Assembly: GCA_964484265.1 (NCBI GenBank)
Contig: CAZAFH010000002.1
Span: 124,001-188,000 of the forward strand
Direction: 5' to 3'
Source: SIAQ01 sp964484265
GTDB lineage: Bacteria > Planctomycetota > Planctomycetia > Gemmatales > Gemmataceae
DNA length: 64,000 bases
In this document: one piece after another, positions 1-9,681 of the stretch
Layout: every line of letters starts with the position of its first letter
How positions within the stretch are numbered: the stretch's first letter is position 1
Position numbers and translations under genes: made by a program
The notes under the pieces: generated by a model
Told to the model about the DNA's origin: nothing
What the model saw: only the letters and a program-made list of their open reading frames with translations
Database searches by the model: none

Positions 1-918
1 TTCAAGGATCCGCTGCCCGACTACTTGCAGCGCCGTGGCGTCAACTTCAATGCGCGGCAGTATGTTGACGATACCGACGTCTTGGTTCTGTCCATCCTTT
101 CCCACGACAAAGATGTCTTCAAGGAACTGTTGACCACCACCGACTCCTATCGAACGCACGAGTTGTTTGGCGCGTCGGAGGACGGCCTCCGCAATGGACA
201 CGGTGGCTTGTTTCGCAAGTTCAGCCCGTACGCGATGGAACACCGGAGGCCGCAAGGCGAGAGCATCGGCATTCCGATGCAGCCGAGCTGGCTGGTGGCA
301 TGGTCGGCGGGCATGGACAACGACATCGTCCGCCGCGGCCGCTGGGTGCGCGAGAAACTGCTCGGCGGCCGTGTGCCGGACCTGCCGATCAACGTGCAGG
401 CCATGGTTCCCGAAGATCCGCATCGCACGTTGCGAGATCGGCAAATGGTCACGCGTGCGGGGGCTTGCTGGAAGTGTCACTATCGCATGGACGATCTCGG
501 CACGCCGTTCGAGCACGTCAATCACTACGGCTTCGTCCGCACAACCGAACCGGTGCTTGATCTCGAAGCGATGAAGTCGGTCAAGGACAAGAAGACCAAG
601 ATCTACCGCGACGCTCCGCTCGACACGACAGGATTCATCCGCCACAGTGGCGACCCGCAGCTCGATGGTCCGGTCAAGGACGCCCCCGAAATGCTGCGCC
701 GGCTCGCCGCATCCGATCGCGTGCGGCAGGTTTTCATTCGCCATGTGTTTCGCTTTTTCCTTGGCCGCAATGAAACCCCCGGCGACGCGCCAAGCTTGCA
801 AGAGGCCGACCGCGTCTACGTCGCAAGCGGCGGTAGTTTCAAGGCACTGATAGTCTCACTGCTCTCCTCCGAATCCTTCCTCTATCGAACCATGCCTGCC
901 AAAGGATACCAACCATGA
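1..918 (+). CDS. DUF1588/DUF1585-type planctomycete cytochrome-like protein, C-terminal part (5' end outside window)
   Basis: The frame is open from base 1, so the start lies upstream of the window. The visible 305 residues carry the DUF1588 signature region followed by a CWKCH heme-attachment motif (around nt 463-480), then a C-terminal DUF1585-like helical segment with the typical FFLGRNETP and SLLSSESFLYR strings. Proteins of this kind are large, exported, and encoded next to DUF1552 or DUF1501 partners in planctomycetes; their reaction is unknown. The stop overlaps the next start as ATGA, implying translational coupling. The CxxCH motif suggests covalent c-type heme, but heme binding is not demonstrated for the family. 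Family call is firm, function unknown. Confidence 0.85.
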   Translation, partial: FKDPLPDYLQRRGVNFNARQYVDDTDVLVLSILSHDKDVFKELLTTTDSYRTHELFGASEDGLRNGHGGLFRKFSPYAMEHRRPQGESIGIPMQPSWLVAWSAGMDNDIVRRGRWVREKLLGGRVPDLPINVQAMVPEDPHRTLRDRQMVTRAGACWKCHYRMDDLGTPFEHVNHYGFVRTTEPVLDLEAMKSVKDKKTKIYRDAPLDTTGFIRHSGDPQLDGPVKDAPEMLRRLAASDRVRQVFIRHVFRFFLGRNETPGDAPSLQEADRVYVASGGSFKALIVSLLSSESFLYRTMPAKGYQP

Positions 919-2270
919 CGATGAATCAAAAGGGCCGTAAATGCAACGGTCTTCACCGCCGCGAGCTTCTGCAAATGGGGGCCGCGGCTTTCTGTGGCTT
1001 GACTCTGGCGGATTTCATTCGGGCCGACGCACGCTCGACGGTCGATTCGACGTATCGGAGGCGATCGATTGTCAACGTCTGGTTGGCTGGCGGCGCCTCC
1101 CACCTGGACACATTCGACATGAAGCCGGATGCACCGGTTGAGTTTCGTGGAGAGTTTCGACCGATCGCTACGCGTGTGCCAGGCGTTCAAATCTGCGAGT
1201 ATCTGCCACGCGTCTCCGAGCGGATGGACCGCATGGCAATCATTCGCTCGCTCACGGGAACCGTGGATTCACACGATGGGGCCATGTGTGCGACGGGCTA
1301 CCCGCCGGGGAGCCTGCGGAACATCGGCGGTCGACCCAACATTGGATCCGTCGTGGCGAAAGTTCAGGGCCCTACGAACGGCAATGTTCCCACCGCCGTT
1401 GCCATGATCTCCGCTTATAACCCCAGCGAGCAGGCGTATTTTCGCTCCGCAGGTTTTCTTGGCCGATCCTTCGACTGCTACACCCCGGCCAGCGACGATG
1501 GGCGAGCCAACCTGCTGTCACGCAATATCACACCAGATCGCATGGCTCTTTTGTCGAGCTTCGACACCATCCGCAGAGACATCGATGCCCGCGGCAACAT
1601 GGAAGCGATGGATGCCTATACTCAGCGAGCCGTTCAGTTCGTGACTTCGCGTGAGTTCGCTCAAGCGCTCGACATCACTCGCGAACCGCTTTCCGTGAGG
1701 AACCGCTATGGCGTTGACCTCGGGACCAGCTCCATGTCAAGAAACACGCTCGGACTGCAAAATGCTCGATTTCTGATGGCTCGTCGGTTGATCGAATGCG
1801 GAGCGCGGAGTGTCAACCTGACCTGGGAAGAAGGGGGCGAACGGCGATGGGACACCCACTCAAACAACTTCAATGCCCTGCGTCATGAGTTATTGCCTTC
1901 CTTCGACATAGGCCTCAGCGCCTTTTTCGATGACCTCGAAGCGAGGGGCATGTTGGACGACGTTATGGTGCTAGTGTGGGGCGAGTTCGGTCGCACGCCG
2001 CGCATCAACAATAATGCCGGGCGCGATCACTATGCGCCGGCGGCATCCGCGCTCCTGTTCGGCGGCGGTTTGAATGTTGGTCAAGTCATTGGCAGCACGA
2101 CCCGCTACGGCGAACGGCCACTCGATCGCCCGATCCACTACCAGCAGATGTTTGCCACGCTGTATCGACATCTTGGTATCGATCCGGCACAGACCACGGT
2201 GTTGGATCCGAACAATCGGCCACAGTATCTCCTCGAATATACGGATACGATCCGCGAACTGGTCGGGTAA
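915..2270 (+). CDS. DUF1501 family Tat-exported protein
   Basis: 451 residues. A twin-arginine (HRRELLQMG, residues 14-22) and a following hydrophobic stretch indicate Tat export. The body shows DUF1501 hallmarks: GGASHLDTFDMKP near the N-terminus, WGEFGRTPRIN, GRDHY and FGGGLNVGQVIG near the C-terminus. DUF1501 has an alkaline-phosphatase/sulfatase-like fold, but no substrate is established. The start at 915 is fixed by the ATGA overlap with the preceding cytochrome-like gene; such pairs are the standard arrangement in planctomycetes and suggest the two proteins act together in the periplasm or on the cell surface. Confidence 0.9.
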   Translation: MTMNQKGRKCNGLHRRELLQMGAAAFCGLTLADFIRADARSTVDSTYRRRSIVNVWLAGGASHLDTFDMKPDAPVEFRGEFRPIATRVPGVQICEYLPRVSERMDRMAIIRSLTGTVDSHDGAMCATGYPPGSLRNIGGRPNIGSVVAKVQGPTNGNVPTAVAMISAYNPSEQAYFRSAGFLGRSFDCYTPASDDGRANLLSRNITPDRMALLSSFDTIRRDIDARGNMEAMDAYTQRAVQFVTSREFAQALDITREPLSVRNRYGVDLGTSSMSRNTLGLQNARFLMARRLIECGARSVNLTWEEGGERRWDTHSNNFNALRHELLPSFDIGLSAFFDDLEARGMLDDVMVLVWGEFGRTPRINNNAGRDHYAPAASALLFGGGLNVGQVIGSTTRYGERPLDRPIHYQQMFATLYRHLGIDPAQTTVLDPNNRPQYLLEYTDTIRELVG

Positions 2271-2298
2271 GGCACGGGGTTTGACGAAGGAAGCTACA

Positions 2299-3747
2299 AT
2301 GTTCACAATCCGACCGAGTCATCCTGAAGACTGTTCGCGACGTGCGTTCCTGCGCATCGGCGTGGCCGGGCTGGGCACGCTCGGCCTAACGCGTCTCCTC
2401 CGCGGCGGCGAACCGGCTGATCGACCCTGGGTGCGGGACAAGTCGGTCGTATGGCTCTGGCTTGGAGGTGGTCCACCGCAGGCCGAAACGTGGGATCCGA
2501 AGCCCGACGCGCCGGAATCCGTCCGCACGATGTTCGGGACGACCAGGACCGTGCTGCCGGGAGTTGCGTTCGGCAGCCACTTTCCGAAGCTGGCGGAGCG
2601 AGCGAACCGGCTCGCGGTCATCCGCTCGTTTCAGACGCCGTGCATGGACCATCAGGACAATTGGGTCCGTGCGATGCTCACGGGGAGTGCGGCGAGGATG
2701 TCGCCACCCAGTGCCGGGTCCGTGTACTCTTACCTCCGCGGGACCAACCACCCGACCACCGGAGTGCCCAGCTACATCGTGCTCGACAGCGGCAACAACA
2801 GGGAGTTTCTGCAGGAGCACTTCCTGCGTGGTAATACTCACGGCGACCTGCCCGAGGCCTACGCCCCTTTCAACCCGGCAGGCGTCATCACGAGGTCGCC
2901 GACGCCGACCGGGCCGCAGCGGAGGCCGGACGGTAACGTCACCTTCTCGCCTCTGCTCCAGAACATGGAACTGCGGCTGCCGGCCGACCAATCCGCCGAC
3001 CGCCACGAACTGCTTCGCAGTTTCGATACCGCGACCCGCAAGTTGGAGTCGGGCCGGTCGTTCGCGGCCCACGACGCATACATCGAGCAGGCGTACAGGG
3101 TGCTCAGCGGAAGTGTCGCGGAGGCGTTTCGGCTCGACCGGGAGGATTTGAGGCTCGTGGAGCGCTACGATACGAGTCACATCACGCTGACGTGCCCGAA
3201 CTTTCTCAATTTGCCCGATTTTCCGCGGCGTCCGTCGATGCTCGGCCGCCAAATGCTTATGGCCCGGCGGCTGTGTGAGGCCGGGGCCGGGCTGGTGATG
3301 GTCGAGAACTGCGGATGGGACTACCACAACGAGGGGCTGAATCCGGGACTGAGGCAAGGGCTCGAGGGGTTCGGACCGCAGCTCGACCACGCGGTGTCCG
3401 TGTTCCTCGACGATGTCCGCGACCGTGGCCTCGAGGACCGCATCCTGCTCGTCGTGTGCGGCGAGATGGGGCGCTCGCCGAGGATCAATCCCAGGGGCGG
3501 TCGCGACCACTGGCCGACCCTTGCGCCGCTCTTCCTTGCCGGTGGCGGGTTCAGGATGGGACAAGTGATCGGTCGATCAGACCATCAGGCCGGTCGCCCC
3601 GTGTCAACGCCCGTGACGCCCGCCGACCTGATCTCTACCGTGTTGCGAACCCTCGTTGATCCGACGCAGTTGCGGCTTTTCCCGAACATCCGCGCCGACC
3701 TGCTCCGCCGCGTCGAGCAAGGCGAGCCGATTCTCGGGCTTACTTGA
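2299..3747 (+). CDS. DUF1501 family Tat-exported protein (second copy)
   Basis: 482 residues from ATG at 2299. The open frame extends upstream, but this ATG follows an AAGGAAG ribosome site and directly precedes the Tat motif SRRAFLRIG, so it is the likely start. DUF1501 motifs are present: LGGGPPQAETWDPKP, CGEMGRSPRIN, GRDHW and AGGGFRMGQVIGRS. It follows the first DUF1501 gene after 28 bp, probably in the same transcript. It is clearly diverged from its neighbour (a GGGPPQAETW version of the usual GGASHLDTF string), so this is not a recent tandem duplication. Function unknown beyond the family fold. Confidence 0.88.
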   Translation: MFTIRPSHPEDCSRRAFLRIGVAGLGTLGLTRLLRGGEPADRPWVRDKSVVWLWLGGGPPQAETWDPKPDAPESVRTMFGTTRTVLPGVAFGSHFPKLAERANRLAVIRSFQTPCMDHQDNWVRAMLTGSAARMSPPSAGSVYSYLRGTNHPTTGVPSYIVLDSGNNREFLQEHFLRGNTHGDLPEAYAPFNPAGVITRSPTPTGPQRRPDGNVTFSPLLQNMELRLPADQSADRHELLRSFDTATRKLESGRSFAAHDAYIEQAYRVLSGSVAEAFRLDREDLRLVERYDTSHITLTCPNFLNLPDFPRRPSMLGRQMLMARRLCEAGAGLVMVENCGWDYHNEGLNPGLRQGLEGFGPQLDHAVSVFLDDVRDRGLEDRILLVVCGEMGRSPRINPRGGRDHWPTLAPLFLAGGGFRMGQVIGRSDHQAGRPVSTPVTPADLISTVLRTLVDPTQLRLFPNIRADLLRRVEQGEPILGLT

Positions 3748-3846
3748 CCTCGTACCCTTGGCGGAAGAGGCCTGAGCACTGTTAGTCATGCTTTCCTTCG
3801 AGTTATTCCTGTAACGAACCTTTCCCACGCTTGCAAAGGAATCGAA

Positions 3847-5226
3847 ATGAACATCATTAACACTGCTTTGAAAATGGTGACGCCGGACCAACTTGATCGC
3901 CGTTCGGTCCTCAAGGGCGTCACGCTTGGTGCCGGGGCGGTCGTGCTCCAGCCGTTTCTGCAACGACTCGCTGCCGAGCAAGCGGGGCAGGCGCCGCCGA
4001 AGCGGTTTATCTTCTTCATGGAAAGCAACGGGCTTTACCCGCGGCACATTCAGCCACGCAACTTGGCGGCGCCGCCGCGCGGTACGAATCGGCTCATCGA
4101 TCGAAACCTGGCCGACCTTGAGTTTCCGGAACCGATTGCACCGCTGGCGCCGTTCAAGAATCGCGTGACGATCATCCAAAAGCTCTCGCACAAGATCTCC
4201 GGCGGCGGCGATCACGGCAAAGGTTACGGCGGCCTCGGTTGCTTCAACTGGCGGCGCGGCATTGCCGGCCAAACCATCGACCACGCTCTTGCTTCGGCCC
4301 AACCGGGCATCATTCCGGTGGTCGGGCTTGGCGTGCCCCCCTCAGCCAACGCAGCGTTCATCAACTCCGTCTCGGCCAGTGCCGCACGCCGACCGACACC
4401 GATCGTCTGCCAGCCAGACCTCGCCTTCCAGATGCTGTTCGGCAGCGTGGCGGAAGGAAATGCGGGACGTGCGTTTCAGGCGCGGAACCGATTACTGGAC
4501 TGGGCCCGCTCCGACATCCGTCGCGTTCGCGCCGAGTTGCCAGCCATGGACCGCGAGCAACTCGACGTTTATCTTGACACCTTCGAGCAGATGCGTTCGC
4601 GGCAAGATCGCATCAACGAAAACCGTGAACGGCTCCGGGCCAATCTGCCCGCTCTCGATCGCTTCGACAGCCGGCGGACAACGCAACGCTTCGAGGCCCA
4701 ATGTGCGATCGCCGCTGCTTCTCTCGCGTCGGGCCTCACGAATGTCGTGACGATCGACGCGGCCGGCGGCATCGGCCTGTACCACACCTGGACCGAACTC
4801 GGCGTCACGACCGACGGCCATTCGATTGGCCACATGAACGGTCCAGACAACCTTTCCGTGCCGATCCGCCGCTTTCACGCCGAGCGCGTCGCCGATCTGG
4901 CCCGCCGCCTTGATGCGGTGCGCGAAGGCAACGGCACCGTGCTCGACAATACGCTCATCATCTGGATGAGCGACTCGGGCGAGGCGCATCACGGCTTCTG
5001 TTCGGAATGGCCGTTGGTGTTGGTCGGCGGCCTGGCCGGTCGATTGCGGACAGCGGGACGATTCTTGCAATTCCCGAACTACGAGACGGCCGGAAATCGC
5101 ACGATCGCGAACTTCTATTTGTCGCTATTGCACGCCGTCGGTGACCGCCGCGATCGTTTCGGTGAACGCGATCCGAACATGAACGAAGCCGAACAAAACG
5201 GACCGCTGGCGGAGATCATGGCGTGA
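3847..5226 (+). CDS. DUF1552 family Tat-exported protein
   Basis: 459 residues with a Tat signal (DRRSVLKGVTLGAGAVVL). The sequence matches the DUF1552 pattern: PPKRFIFFMESNGLYP near the N-terminus, KLSHKISGGGDHGKG, and a C-terminal TLIIWMSDSGEAHHG string. DUF1552 proteins are the usual partners of DUF1592/1588/1585 cytochrome-like proteins, which fits the gene truncated at the left window edge. A GCAAAGGAA ribosome site lies just before the ATG. Biochemical role unknown; a secreted alkaline-phosphatase-superfamily-like fold is probable. Confidence 0.87.
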   Translation: MNIINTALKMVTPDQLDRRSVLKGVTLGAGAVVLQPFLQRLAAEQAGQAPPKRFIFFMESNGLYPRHIQPRNLAAPPRGTNRLIDRNLADLEFPEPIAPLAPFKNRVTIIQKLSHKISGGGDHGKGYGGLGCFNWRRGIAGQTIDHALASAQPGIIPVVGLGVPPSANAAFINSVSASAARRPTPIVCQPDLAFQMLFGSVAEGNAGRAFQARNRLLDWARSDIRRVRAELPAMDREQLDVYLDTFEQMRSRQDRINENRERLRANLPALDRFDSRRTTQRFEAQCAIAAASLASGLTNVVTIDAAGGIGLYHTWTELGVTTDGHSIGHMNGPDNLSVPIRRFHAERVADLARRLDAVREGNGTVLDNTLIIWMSDSGEAHHGFCSEWPLVLVGGLAGRLRTAGRFLQFPNYETAGNRTIANFYLSLLHAVGDRRDRFGERDPNMNEAEQNGPLAEIMA

Positions 5227-5346
5227 CACTTTCGTGCCGTTCGCCGAGGAAAGGATTAGCCATGACGACGAGGGGCCGATTGGAAGGACGGCGAACCGAC
5301 GCAGACGACCGGCGAACACAGTGACAAGTCGAAAGGGACAGGTTCC

Positions 5347-6222
5347 ATGAGAAAGCTCTTGATACTCGTTCTAGCAATTACGCCAATTGCCTTGGCGGAT
5401 GGGGGAGAGCCGAAAGCGCCCCAAGAAAAACGTCGTGTGGCTCAGATTCAGCTCGTCAAAGACGCCGATGTCAAGGGCGGCCTGGTCATCGAAATGATCG
5501 AGCTGCCTGCCGGGGAGTTCATGATGGGAGCTTCGCCTGGGGACGAAAAGGCTTCTCCAACCGAAGAGTTCCGTCGCAAGGTACGTCTCAGTAAGACATT
5601 CTACTTGAGCAAGTTCGAAGTCACGGATCAGCAGTGGCGTTTTGTGCTGGGCAAGAACCCGAGCCCTGAGACTGCCAGCCTCCCCGCGGCAGCCATGACC
5701 TGGGCAGAGGCGAACGAGTTCGCGGCCATGCTCACCAAGCGGTACCCATCCCAACTCCCCAGGGGCATGGTGTTTCGCCTTCCGACGGAAGCCGAGTGGG
5801 AATACGCGAGCCGTGCCGGCACCACCACCCGCTATTCCTTCGGCGATGATCCGGCACTTTTGAAGGAGCACGCATGGTTCCGCGACAACGCCCAGAAACC
5901 CATGCCCGTGGGCCAGAAAAAACCGAACGCCTGGGGCTTCCACGACATGACCGGCAACGTCTGGGAAATGTGTCTCGATTTCTTCCTTCCGGATGCCACC
6001 ACCAAGGAAGAAGTGCTTATCGATCCGATCAACCTGAAGCTCTATCCTCCACGATTTGCCGTCGTCACACGCGGGGGTTCCTACGTTGAAAGCGCGACTG
6101 AATGTCGGCTCACGCTGCATTCATCGACGCACTACATTCCCAAGAAACGGCCCAATGTCGGATTTCGGCTCGCTATCGGCTATCCGATGCCGATCCCTGT
6201 CATTCCACCGGACCAGAAGTAG
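5347..6222 (+). CDS. FGE-sulfatase (SUMF1-like) domain protein, secreted, lacking the catalytic cysteine pair
   Basis: 291 residues with an N-terminal signal peptide (MRKLLILVLAITPIALADG). The FGE/SUMF1 fold is shown in order by MIELPAGEFMMGAS, FEVTDQQW, RLPTEAEWEYASRAGT, GFHDMTGNVWEMC and TRGGSYV, ending GFRLAIG. True formylglycine-generating enzymes use two cysteines in a GGSxLCxxSYC segment to bind copper; here the segment reads GGSYVESATEC, so the first cysteine is a glutamate. The protein is therefore probably a non-catalytic member, a use common in planctomycetes. It follows the DUF1552 gene after 120 bp in which no gene is seen. Confidence 0.85.
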   Translation: MRKLLILVLAITPIALADGGEPKAPQEKRRVAQIQLVKDADVKGGLVIEMIELPAGEFMMGASPGDEKASPTEEFRRKVRLSKTFYLSKFEVTDQQWRFVLGKNPSPETASLPAAAMTWAEANEFAAMLTKRYPSQLPRGMVFRLPTEAEWEYASRAGTTTRYSFGDDPALLKEHAWFRDNAQKPMPVGQKKPNAWGFHDMTGNVWEMCLDFFLPDATTKEEVLIDPINLKLYPPRFAVVTRGGSYVESATECRLTLHSSTHYIPKKRPNVGFRLAIGYPMPIPVIPPDQK

Positions 6223-6241
6223 TAAGGATCACACCAAAGTG

Positions 6242-7663
6242 ATGCAAAACCTCAGAAATCCGGCGATTCTGGGCTTGTTCGCCCTGCTCACAAGCCCCGT
6301 GCTGCTCGTCGCGCAGAACCCGACGGCGTCCATTGCAATTGGTGACCGAGTCGAGCCCTTTCTCGATCTGTTCCTCGTCGATCGCATGGACGGTGCCACC
6401 CATCAATTTCACACCCCAACGCAGGAGCGTCGCCTTAAACAGCCTCCCTCCGATGGCTATTATTCGACCGTGATCTACCACCAGAAGAAGTATCGGCACT
6501 ACTGTCGCGAAAAAATTCCAGGCTACACCGGCCCCGATCACGATGGCAATCCGGGCGAGGTGACTGCGTACGAGGAGAGCAGCGACGGCATCCACTGGAC
6601 CAAGCCCAAGCTCGGCCTGTTCGAGGTCAACGGCTCGCGGGACAACAACTACGTACTGGCGGGCATGGCGCCCCTCAGCCACAATTTCAGCCCTTTTCTC
6701 GACACATGCCCTGATTGCCCCGCCGACCGGAAATTCAAGGCGATCGCAGGCACCAGCGCTGGTGGCGGACTGGTTGCGTTTGCCTCCGCGGACGGCATCC
6801 GTTGGCAGAAGCTGCGCGAGGAACCCGTGATCAAGGCCGAACCTGGCGGACTCATGTTCGATTCTCAGAACGTGGCTTTCTGGTGCGAACACGAGAAGCA
6901 GTATGTCGTGTACTGTCGGCAATTTCGTAATAAGGTCCGCTCGATCAGCCGAACCACGTCGCCGAATTTTCTCAAGTGGTCGCCGCTCCGTCCCGTCACC
7001 GCCAATCTGGAAAACGAGCATCTGTATACGAGCCAGGCCCATCCCTATTTCCGCGCACCGCACCTCACGGTTGGGCTGGCGACGCGGTTCTTTCCCGATC
7101 GCGGCCAATCGACCGATATCGCGCTGCTGTCGTCCCGAGACGGCCTGGTATTCGACCGTGTCCTCAAGGAAGCGTACATTCGCCCCGCCGCCACACGAGC
7201 GAGTTGGGGAAACCGCGGGAACTACGCATCGCTCAACATCTTTCCGCTGATGAATGACCGTCCAGACCTTCCCGATGATTGGCGTTACTCCGTGCTCGAC
7301 GACATGGCAATCATGGTCCGCGACCGAATCTATCGTCTACGTCTCGATGGTTTCGCATCGATCCATGCCGGGTTCCAGCAAGGCGAGATGGTCACGAAGC
7401 CGCTGACCTTCATCGGCGACACGCTCTTCGTCAATTATGAAACCAGCGCTGCCGGGCATCTGAAGGTCGAAGTTCTCGATGCCTCGGGCAAGCCGCTTCC
7501 CGGCTTTCGACTCGACCAGATGAAGGAAGCCTTGCGAGGCAACGAGCGAATGCAGGCCGTGTCGTGGCAAGGCAACCTCAGTTCCCTCGCAGGACGATCG
7601 ATTCGCTTGCGATTCGTCTTGCGCGAGGGAGACCTGTATTCGATCCGCTTCGGCAAACGCTGA
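6242..7663 (+). CDS. Secreted five-bladed beta-propeller (glycosyl hydrolase 43/32-like) protein
   Basis: 473 residues from ATG 6242, chosen because it is followed at once by a signal peptide (LGLFALLTSPVLLVAQ); the open frame extends further upstream only as a shadow of the FGE gene. The body has repeated SSDGIHW- and SADGIRW-type blades, as in glycosidase-like or sialidase-like propellers, and a C-terminal beta-sandwich-like region (HLKVEVLDASGKPLPGF). Proteins of this type are annotated as glycosyl hydrolase-related or as hypothetical in planctomycetes. I could not identify a complete catalytic set. It probably acts on or binds exported polysaccharide. Confidence 0.6.
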   Translation: MQNLRNPAILGLFALLTSPVLLVAQNPTASIAIGDRVEPFLDLFLVDRMDGATHQFHTPTQERRLKQPPSDGYYSTVIYHQKKYRHYCREKIPGYTGPDHDGNPGEVTAYEESSDGIHWTKPKLGLFEVNGSRDNNYVLAGMAPLSHNFSPFLDTCPDCPADRKFKAIAGTSAGGGLVAFASADGIRWQKLREEPVIKAEPGGLMFDSQNVAFWCEHEKQYVVYCRQFRNKVRSISRTTSPNFLKWSPLRPVTANLENEHLYTSQAHPYFRAPHLTVGLATRFFPDRGQSTDIALLSSRDGLVFDRVLKEAYIRPAATRASWGNRGNYASLNIFPLMNDRPDLPDDWRYSVLDDMAIMVRDRIYRLRLDGFASIHAGFQQGEMVTKPLTFIGDTLFVNYETSAAGHLKVEVLDASGKPLPGFRLDQMKEALRGNERMQAVSWQGNLSSLAGRSIRLRFVLREGDLYSIRFGKR

Positions 7664-7848
7664 CATGGGGAGATGCTGCACAAGAACTGGACCAGGAACC
7701 ACGAGTGCCTTCCGCCTCCGAAAGTCGGCAATCGCGCGGGCCTCCACCCAAGGGTTTGGAGATCGGTTACGTGCCCATCGTCACTCGCCAATCCGTGCAA
7801 GAGTCGGTGACCGTCCATGGACCGAAAGGAACCAACAAGAGAAGTTTC

Positions 7849-9666
7849 ATGAAAAGCTGCGTTTCGGTTTTGATACTGGTTGTCCTTGGAATCGTCGATT
7901 TGTCTCAGCCTGTTCATCGAAGCGTACAAGCGGCCGGTGACGCGGTTGAACTAAAGCGCGGGCTGGCGGGCTACTGGAAGCTGCAAGGCGATTGCCGCGA
8001 TCACTCGGGACACGAGCATCACGGGATAAACCACGGCGTCGATTTGCAAACCGCCTCCTTCAATGGACGCGGTGCGTATATCGAGATTCCGACCAGCAAG
8101 ACCCTCCGCCTGGGCCGTGGCGATTTTACTCTCTCCGCCTGGGTGCATACCGACAAGATGGTCAACGACACGCTGGGCGATGTCGTCACCTGGTACGATC
8201 CGAAACTTCGACGGGGAGTCACGCTCGGCCTCCACTCCAGTGCGGGAGGTTACCAGTCCACGGGCGACGATCGTCACGTATTCTTTGGTATCGACAATGC
8301 CAGGCTGGGCGCGTGGCAAGACTGCGGCCGGCCGAGCACGACGAGCAACTACGTGAGCAACTCGCTGACGGTGTACGATGGCCATCTCTACGCCGGCATC
8401 ATCGACGCCAAGGACGAAACGGGCTGGTGTCATGTGTACCGCTACGCCGGCGGGAAGGAATGGGTCGATTGTGGCCGCGTGGGCACGGGCAGGACCACGG
8501 GTGTCATGTCCTTGATTGTCCACCAGGGTCGCCTGTATGCGGGCACCTCGACCTATGACTGGACGCGCGTGTTCTCCGGCAAGTACGATCCGAGCCGAGT
8601 CTATCGCTACGAAGGCGGAACAAACTGGACCGACTGCGGCCAGCCGGGAGAGATGCTCCGTATCAATTGCATGGCGACCTTTGGCGGCAAGCTCTACGTG
8701 GGAGGCGACCGAGGTATGCCGCCGCCCGGTGAGAAGCAATGGACCGGCCGGCCGTACAAGATATATGTCCACGATGGCGGGACGAAGTGGAGCGTCGCCG
8801 GCAGTTTTCCGCCGGAGCCGCCAAGGAGCCTTTACCCCCACGCGATGGCCGTCCACGATGGCAAGCTCTATGCCGGCTACCCGAACGTGTTCGCGTTCGA
8901 TGGCCGAAAATGGGAGTTCGCCGGCACGCCGATCGGCAATACACCGCTCGAACTGAAGCCTTCCCTGCAAGTACACTCGCTGTCGGTCTTCCGCGGCAAG
9001 CTGATTGCCGGCATGTGGCCGGAGGCGCGTGTCGTGGAATACTCAGGGGGTGAAAAGTGGGTGGATCGCGGACGGCTGGGCGACGGCACCGAAATCAATG
9101 CCCTGGCGGTGTACAATGGCAAGCTTTACGCCGGCGCCATTCCACGGGGGGAAGTCTCGCGCTACGACGACGACTCAGGCTGGACGCCGCTCAAGAAATT
9201 CTTCTCGCCGCCGGGATGGGATCCCGGGCCGGCCACGGCGCCGGTGCGAGCGGAAATCAAAAACTGGACGCGAGTCACGAGCCTGACCGTCTTTCAAGGA
9301 AGAATGTTTGCCAGTATCGGCAGTTGCACGAGTTCCGTGCTGGACGCCCCCGCCGGCGTTCGCGGCAGTGTTCATTCGATCCAGGCCGGCCAGGGTGTTT
9401 CCTTTGACAAGGACCTGGGACCAGGGTGGCAACACCTGACGGCCCTGAGGCAGGGCGGCGAACTGCGTCTCTACGTGAATGGCCGAATAGTAGCGAAATC
9501 AGCGCCGTTCGATATGGAGGATTACGATCTGACGGTAGAAAGACCGCTCAAGATTGGCTTTGGCGAATACGACTTTTTCACGGGCCGCATCCGCGAGGTG
9601 CGGCTCTACCGACGCGCGCTGACGGACCGTGAAATTGCAGCGTTGCATGAGACCGTTCGCCCTTGA
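7849..9666 (+). CDS. Secreted LamG-like domain protein with a kelch-like beta-propeller inserted in the LamG fold
   Basis: 605 residues; the ATG at 7849 is followed by a signal sequence (SVLILVVLGIVDLSQ). Residues about 30-130 read like the first half of a LamG/concanavalin-A-like domain (GLAGYWKLQGD, FTLSAWVHTD). About 350 residues of repeated blades follow, each with a VYDGHLYAG, FGGKLYVGG, VHDGKLYAG or YNGKLYAG string, which is propeller-like. The last 90 residues return to LamG (GELRLYVNGRIV, GRIREVRLYRRALTDREI). The propeller appears inserted within one LamG domain. The 185 bp before the start hold no other gene. Likely a surface carbohydrate-binding protein; ligand unknown. Confidence 0.75.
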   Translation: MKSCVSVLILVVLGIVDLSQPVHRSVQAAGDAVELKRGLAGYWKLQGDCRDHSGHEHHGINHGVDLQTASFNGRGAYIEIPTSKTLRLGRGDFTLSAWVHTDKMVNDTLGDVVTWYDPKLRRGVTLGLHSSAGGYQSTGDDRHVFFGIDNARLGAWQDCGRPSTTSNYVSNSLTVYDGHLYAGIIDAKDETGWCHVYRYAGGKEWVDCGRVGTGRTTGVMSLIVHQGRLYAGTSTYDWTRVFSGKYDPSRVYRYEGGTNWTDCGQPGEMLRINCMATFGGKLYVGGDRGMPPPGEKQWTGRPYKIYVHDGGTKWSVAGSFPPEPPRSLYPHAMAVHDGKLYAGYPNVFAFDGRKWEFAGTPIGNTPLELKPSLQVHSLSVFRGKLIAGMWPEARVVEYSGGEKWVDRGRLGDGTEINALAVYNGKLYAGAIPRGEVSRYDDDSGWTPLKKFFSPPGWDPGPATAPVRAEIKNWTRVTSLTVFQGRMFASIGSCTSSVLDAPAGVRGSVHSIQAGQGVSFDKDLGPGWQHLTALRQGGELRLYVNGRIVAKSAPFDMEDYDLTVERPLKIGFGEYDFFTGRIREVRLYRRALTDREIAALHETVRP

Positions 9667-9681
9667 AGGCGGAATGGACCA

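Noticed and set aside
2386..3564. 392-codon open frame on the minus strand
   Set aside because: It lies fully antisense to a clear DUF1501 gene, has no recognisable motif and is arginine/histidine-rich, as expected for the shadow of a high-GC coding strand.
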